Source of the DNA: Metellina segmentata
Taxonomy: Eukaryota; Arthropoda; Arachnida; Araneae; Tetragnathidae
Assembly: GCA_947359465.1 (NCBI GenBank)
Contig: OX375881.1
Span: 78,465,914-78,529,913, forward strand
DNA: 64,000 bases
Direction: 5' to 3'
The notes under the pieces are model-generated. The model was not told where the DNA came from, ran no database searches, and saw only the letters and a list, made by a program, of their open reading frames with translations. Below are positions 58,114 to 64,000 of the stretch, piece after piece; the stretch's first letter is position 1, and each line of letters opens with the position of its first letter. The position numbers were made by a program, and so were the translations under genes.

Positions 58114-58286
58114 TTTAAAAATGTTCTAGATTGAATTTTTAAAATCGGGCTTGGTTCAAAAATTGCGAAATATTCGGACTACCAGTGCGCCGAATCCCAT
58201 TCCTCTAAGTGCTATAGATTCTTCAGGACAGTACATAGACACACGCAGACACAGGGGCACTTCATTTTATAATAGTAGAGATCACA
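58114..58286 (-). repeat. Dispersed ~170-bp repeat, inverted member (copy B)
   Basis: Counterpart of 2045-2217. Confidence 0.7.
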
Positions 58287-58386
58287 AAACACGGCATCAA
58301 ATTCGAATCGGATAAAACACACTCAGTTAATTGGAGTTCGGATAATCAAGTTTCTACTGAGTATTGTCTAAAATTTAGTAACGTAC

Positions 58387-58775
58387 CTGACATGAGTAGG
58401 TCTGCAGTAAAGGCATGGGTGAAGTACTTGTAACTGACGACCCATTCAAAACCTTGTTCAGGACTTGCAAACTTCTTTTTGACGACGAAACCGAATGTGT
58501 TCAACAAGTTGCAGAGCTGCAATGCTGTGTCGGCACTCAGTCTTCGTCTACCTGTTACGGTAATCTGGAACCATTTGAACTGATAAGGATCATATTCTTC
58601 GGCATCCTCCAGAAAGATTGATTCAATCTCTGCAACCGAATAAACCAGGTTTCTCACACTCAGCAGATGATTGCCTGGATGTTCGTCTGCCATGCGTCTC
58701 AAAGCATTGCATACACTTCTCGGATTCCCGTATTCACAGATGGCTCCTTGCCATTCGTGAGAGCTGCTGTTATAC
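58387..58775 (-). CDS. Internal exon c of unrecognised gene, copy B
   Basis: Encodes exactly the same peptide as copy A (2318-2706), with identical splice borders and phases. The plus-strand open frames over it are antisense. Confidence 0.65.
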
Positions 58776-58995
58776 CTACAAAAGATACATTTTTCTTACT
58801 TTTATCATTTAAATACTACAACAGATAATGTTAAATGTCCGTAGTGTCCAAACCATAATTAATGTTTTATTTTATAAACTTGATTTAGAATCCCGTGTTT
58901 GTGTATTTAAGTTAAAACAGGGAAATGGCGCGGGTATATTTGACCATTACTAAATTTCATAAATCAGTATGATCTTTTTATCAATATTTTTCTAA

Positions 58996-59525
58996 TGTAC
59001 CATATGTGTGTGGTACTAGCCGACCCTTTTCCCTAACACGTGGACGCTGGAATGTTTCGGAATGCAACAACAACTTCAGACTTTGCACGTGCGGCTCATC
59101 GGCGTTCCATTTGATCCATACACATCTGGAGTTTCCGTCGGTTCCCTAATACCATGTCTGGGATCAAGTTTTTGCTGTGGGGGACTCAAGTCGGCATGAC
59201 AGACGGTTTTCGCATCTGGGTGGGGGTTTTTCTGTTCTGGAGAGGACATAAACATCTCTAGAGGGCTCGGAATTCACCCCCTCTCGTTGGCAGCTGCGGT
59301 TCTGTTGAGCGTAGCGAAGATGGATTTTAGGGATTCGGACTCGAGAATCGACGAGAGACAGACGTCTCTGTTTTGCCATTTGTTACTTTGGCTTCAGGCA
59401 GGTTTCGGTTGTCGATGGCTGTGCCCATAATTATCTTTTTAAATTTTCTTGTAAATATGTAATTTATGTAAATAAATAGTTTAATTTTAAACCAGCTGTC
59501 CGTCAAATTCTTAAAAGACGGTACA
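58996..59525. mobile_element. Solo LTR, copy B
   Basis: Same insertion as 2927-3450, with six extra bases in a short GT run after CATATG. CTAA(T) flanks both ends. Confidence 0.7.
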
Positions 59526-59910
59526 CTAATAGCTTTCTTCGAATTGCTCTATTCCAATCCAGAATACGCTCAGGCAGTCAAATTTCGACCATACGCATCT
59601 TTGTTTATAAGAATTCTGCATTTGTTCATTGGAATTTCGTCTCTGTTTGTACTTATGCCATAGCTTTTTTTTATATTACAATATAATATTCAGGAATTAA
59701 ATGTATATATTTGTATCCGAAAACAACGTAGAAGCTATGAAAAAGTTAAAACGGAGTTAAAAAGTATTTTCCGAACAACTTAAATGATTGCAGTTTTCTA
59801 TGAAAGAAAAGTGATTATTCTAACTAACTTTACAAGCAACATTTAACAATTTCAACTTGAGGAACGCCGGGTTATCCAGCTAATCAATTATATTATTCGC
59901 TCATACATAC

Positions 59911-60112
59911 CTGTTCCATATTTCTGACATCATTCCGTACTCTTCAAGATTGGAAAGGATTGCATCGGGTCTGCCTGTATTACGAGGCGATGAAATTGCA
60001 AGCAAATTCTTGGAAAGCGGCTGCATTCCCACTAGCGTTCGATACTGATGGCGTATTCCAGGAAAGTTCGGGTCAGGTAGTGAGACATTGCAGATGCCTC
60101 TGCATAAATACG
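59911..60112 (-). CDS. Internal exon b of unrecognised gene, copy B
   Basis: As in copy A except for the first residue after the split codon (YLCRGICNVS instead of CLCRGICNVS), which removes one of the clustered cysteines. Borders and phases unchanged. Confidence 0.6.
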
Positions 60113-60244
60113 CTGGAGAAAGAAAGCTTTCTGTTAAAATCCAGTTTATGCATATACTTCAGCCGCCTCGCGCAAAGCGTCTTCTCTAAAATTTCTTAAT
60201 TACTTTTTCTACTGACGACACTCGTTTGAATTATATTTTGTACC

Positions 60245-60342
60245 TTATTTAAATCCATTTAATTTTTTACCTTATTTAAATCCAACTATTTTTCTACCTT
60301 GTTCAAATCGAATTAATTTTCCACCTTGCTTTATTCCATTTC
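60245..60342. repeat. 27-bp minisatellite, short allele (copy B)
   Basis: Same three and a half units as copy A. Confidence 0.75.
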
Positions 60343-60513
60343 TTCTATTATAAAAGTAAGTGTTTATCTGTCTGTTTCTCTGTAATCAATGTCCTGACGA
60401 ATCAATGGCACTTACAATAATGAAATTTCGCACACAGGTAGTCCTAATTTTTGCGAGTTTTGAGTAGTGCCCGAATTTTAAAATTTGATCTACAACATTT
60501 ATAATTAATTTTT
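60338..60513 (+). repeat. Dispersed ~170-bp repeat, direct member (copy B)
   Basis: Counterpart of 4262-4437. Confidence 0.7.
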
Positions 60514-61689
60514 AAGTTTTTCTCTCCCTTAAAAGAATGACAGATCTACGATGGGGGTTCTCATTATACAATGCTTAGGATAATAAGCAATCACTAGAGT
60601 TTGGTTGTTATTCCTGTAACAGAGTTTAAATAGCAGTGTTCTTCCAAAATAAATGTTAATTAGTAGCAATGTTACATCCATTGAATTACAATTAAACTAA
60701 AATATTGAAATTTATAAAAACTTTTAATAACGTAAAAGACTGAAATTCATAACAATTTTGAAATGAACAGTGAATTTAAGCTGTCGATAGCTGATGAGTG
60801 ACCATAATGGCAATTTGAGTTAATAACTATTCAATGCAGTTACCAACGGTTAGCGTCAGTTCTAAAAGATAAATTATCGAAAACTGTAAATATTCTTATC
60901 AAAAATTAACAATAACATTTAATATACTGTACAAATACCACACTATACAAATGAGCAAAAACATAACACTAATGACATAACATGGTTATCGTAAAACAAC
61001 AGTTTCACCCCCATCTTTAACAATTACTATAAATTTAAAGTTAGACTCATTTTTTGGATGTAGGCTTCATGATTAAAACCTCTAAGCAATATATGTTATA
61101 GCATCAAGATAATATTTATACCCCTTAAAGATATCATAGATTTGCTTACTTACTGAATACCACTATGTAATAGAAGTAAAAATAAATAAATTTGCACGGA
61201 ACTACTTACTAATTTTACAAGGTTTTCATAAAAAAATTGGACGTTATTGAGTACGAAGCAAACGCATTTCTTAAAATTCACTTCATAAGAGGAACAACCT
61301 TTGTTTATACTGCCGTGAATAACTTTCATTACAACTATTTTGCTAACTCAATATAAATTTAAAGACCGATTTCAGATCATAATGATCCCTACGTGATGAC
61401 TAACTCCTTTACTTAACATACAATTACCAAACACTTACGGAGTTTCAGAATAAGTTGGAATACAAATAATTTATTAGTATAAAGTACTTTGCTAACTGCT
61501 GGATAAGAATTACCAAGAATTGAATCAACTCTTTACGACAGGAATGTATATTTTTAAAATTTTAATTCGTTCGATCTGATACAAGAAACAGCTAGTTCAA
61601 TTAAAACCACCAATGAAACTACATCAAAAATGTAATCGTAGATGGAAAACATTTATCATTCAAACAGAACATAAGAAACAGCAACTTAC

Positions 61690-61796
61690 ATTGATCGCTG
61701 GTCACCCCATAACTTGCCATGTTGTATAATCCTAAAGGCATAAATAGAGGTTCTGACTGGTTAGATGCACAAACTCGAAATGACAAATTGAAGTAT
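61690..61796 (-). CDS. Exon a of unrecognised gene, copy B
   Basis: 107 bp, open, same borders as copy A with two amino-acid changes (GLYNMASYG for GFYNMARYG). An open frame continues upstream through the acceptor to 61936, but the intervening G run differs in length between copies (10 here, 14 in A), so that extension is probably not coding. Confidence 0.45.
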
Positions 61797-62491
61797 CTAA
61801 AATACAAGATTTTTAAAAGTGGGGGGGGGGTTGGACTTTCTTGATTCCTTAGGGGGTTAGGTGACCAATAGGGAACCATTGTCAACAAACAAGCCCTATC
61901 GCGAGACCTTCGAGAGACGGTCTGAGTGGATTCCATGAAAAGGCATGTGACGTCGTGTTACTAGGGGGTCAGGCGTTAACCCTATTTTGGGTCTGGTAGT
62001 CTAGTTTTACAAAAATGTGGCCAAACCGGGAAAGGACTAGAAGGGGACACACTTTCTTCTAAAAAGTAATAAATCATAAATTTGAGTGTACCAAATATAT
62101 ACTTTGTCCTAACTTTTTATCATTTAAGATTTATAACTTTACAAAAATTTGCAGATAATTTTCAATGTGTGTGATAATACAAAACTATACGTAATCTTAC
62201 TAGCTATTTCTTTCTTTGTAAAGAGGCTTAGTTATGACAAGGACCATTTTTGTTTAACCTTATAGTTTTTTCTTGTCAAATCTTACCAACATTTTTACTA
62301 TTAAAAATAATACTTTTCACCCTCTCTTGTATTAAATTCTTTTTAGTGTATAGTCATAGCAAAATTGTTTTAGAAGAAGTAACATGTACTCATGTTTACA
62401 AGGTTATCTTTAAATTTATAACAATGTAACCAAGTATGCTTACATTTTTAAAAGATTCATTAACTGATATTTCATTATATGTTGCAGTTCA

Positions 62492-63603
62492 GATGAAGAT
62501 TATCATAAGGATATAGACATTGAAGTGGCTGTGGGGAACAATACAAGACCAAGAAGAAATTCCAGATCCAATATGAATAATGTGATTAAAGCAAGATTGG
62601 TGGCTCGTTATTTCGAGCAGAAACCTGGCATCAACTACCTTGATACCTACGCTGCTATCATCAGTATGGCATCACTACGACTGGTTTTTGTCATTGTTCT
62701 CTATAGGGAAATGAAGATCTATACACTAGATGTTAATACTGTTTTGAATGGTGAACTCGATGAAATCGTATTGATGAAACAACCCATGGGCTACAACGAC
62801 AACAATGGTCGTGTTTGCAAATTTTTAAAAAGTCTTTATGAACTGAAACAAGCACAGTGACAGTGGTACACGGGGGTTGACGAGCAGGGTGTGGAGCCCT
62901 CTAATATTACTATATGTTTATGACTAACTGATTGCTGGTTCCTATGAATCAGTGGTCATGGTGGTGATACAACTTCTAAGAGATGAGTTCGAAATGTCCA
63001 AGGCTTAAGTTGTGAAAGATTTTCTGGGCATATGTATTAAGTTTTCTCATAAACAACTTTGCTTAGAGGAAAAGGCCCATGTTGAGAAAATGTTAAATAA
63101 ATTCAAAATCACTCAGTGTATACCAGCCAACACTACTTTAGTGCCTAAAGCAACACCATCGTGTTTCGTGCGAGGTGTAACTTTCCATGGGCCCAATCGG
63201 GAACTTGTAGGTGCATTATTGTACCTATCCATGACAACACATCCAGATATTTTATATTCTGTGATATTTTATATTCTTACTGTCTGAGCCAAATTCAAAA
63301 GCAGCCAACAGAAGCTGCCTGGACTGGTCCAAAAAGAGTTTTAAGATACCTGAAAGGGGCTTTAGAACTTAATCTGGTGTTTCGTATTTCTAGCAGTGAT
63401 TTTATTATTAATATATACTTTGATGCCGATTGGAGGCTGATGCACATGACAGAAAATCTCTATCAGGGTATAAAATTTTCTTAAATGATTGTCCTGTGAC
63501 TTTGTGTGTGAAAAAGCAGACATCCATTGCATTATCTTCAACTGAGGCAGAAATTTTGGATAAAGCTATGCAGAATGTATTTGTTCTGCAAAACATGAAT
63601 TAA
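62492..63603 (+). pseudogene. pol: Ty1/copia pol remnant, copy B
   Basis: Same broken RT/RNase H as 6420-7531 with the same stops. The catalytic box has changed from LYVDD in copy A to LYVYD here (GAT to TAT), a further loss after the duplication. No LTRs seen. Confidence 0.85.
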
Positions 63604-64000
63604 GCACATATTTTAAAGCAATAATCAATTAAAAAATTAGTTTTGTATTTGTAATTCGATCGGTCAATTTTTAATATATTTGTATGAAATAAATTTTTAC
63701 AATATTGCTATAGTATATGCAAAAGATCTAGGGAGAGATTTTTTAAAATTTATTTACGAGTTTTCAAAAATATATATATTTTACTCGTTATGTGTTAAAT
63801 TTCTATAAAAATATCAAATTTTTTATGTTTGTTAATTTTTATAAATTTTTCTGAACTATTCTTACAAAAAAGCTCTTCCTGTGTCTATTAAACAGTTATT
63901 CAAGACCTAAAAAATGTAAACAGTTGAACTCTAAAAGCATGTATCAAAAAGCCTTAGTACTTTGAACTTTAGCAAAATAGCAAAAAACTGATTTTGTGAT

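Larger units (their letters stand above)
56090..64000. repeat. Segmental duplication, copy B
   Basis: Near-identical partner of copy A (see 1-7928), including introns and mobile elements; reaches the window edge. Confidence 0.95.

Noticed and set aside
61619..61936. 105-codon frame reading through the exon a acceptor in copy B
   Set aside because: It crosses a G run that has a different length in copy A, so the extension is not conserved.

Overview
This is a 64-kb window of AT-rich eukaryotic nuclear DNA. Spliceosomal introns with GT/AG borders, BEL/Pao and Ty1/copia retroelements, pogo, mariner, hAT, piggyBac and Mutator remnants and a tRNA-derived SINE family all point to an animal, most likely an arthropod; an arachnid or hemipteran is my guess and the species cannot be told from here. 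There are no bacterial operons, CRISPR arrays or rRNA genes. Most of the sequence is decayed mobile DNA.

The only host-gene-like signal is a minus-strand, multi-exon gene family that I do not recognise. It occurs three times. Copy A (1-7928) and copy B (about 56090-64000) are nearly identical, introns included. Copy C (26069-42056, broken by insertions) is clearly older. In A and B four consecutive internal exons (called a, b, c, d here; 107, 202, 389 and 212/203 bp) have consensus splice sites and matching phases, joining into about 300 codons of open frame. First and last exons were not found. In C, exons b and c are open, exon a has a stop, and exon d is replaced by other sequence. A 524-bp solo LTR sits in the b-c intron of A and B but not C, and a 27-bp minisatellite has expanded in C.

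Layout. 1-7928: copy A, with solo LTR and a dead copia pol on the plus strand. 8.2-9.2 kb: Mutator-type fragment and a GA-rich block. 10.6-13.6 kb: broken BEL/Pao element ending in a TIR element (13.6-14.3 kb). 16.1-17.4 kb: an isolated exon-like segment and a jockey-type LINE fragment. 18.2-21.1 kb: a nearly complete pogo-like element with a nested TTAA-flanked MITE. 21.2-23.2 kb: dead hAT element. 26.1-29.7 kb: first part of copy C. 29.7-38.8 kb: a 9-kb interruption of C made of SINEs and MITEs. 38.8-40.3 kb: second part of C. 42.1-45.6 kb: a 3.5-kb element with about 170-bp inverted termini and a dead gene of a widespread arthropod protein family. 45.8-49.8 kb: minus-strand LINE split by an insertion carrying a piggyBac N-terminal fragment. 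50.7-54.3 kb: second pogo-like remnant with a long hairpin and a nested mariner. 54.3-64.0 kb: copy B with its 3' flank, which has its own MITE insertion.

No pathway can be built from these genes. The interest lies in the unknown duplicated gene family, in the history recorded by nested insertions, and in a long-TIR element that may show an uncharacterised arthropod protein family to be a transposase.
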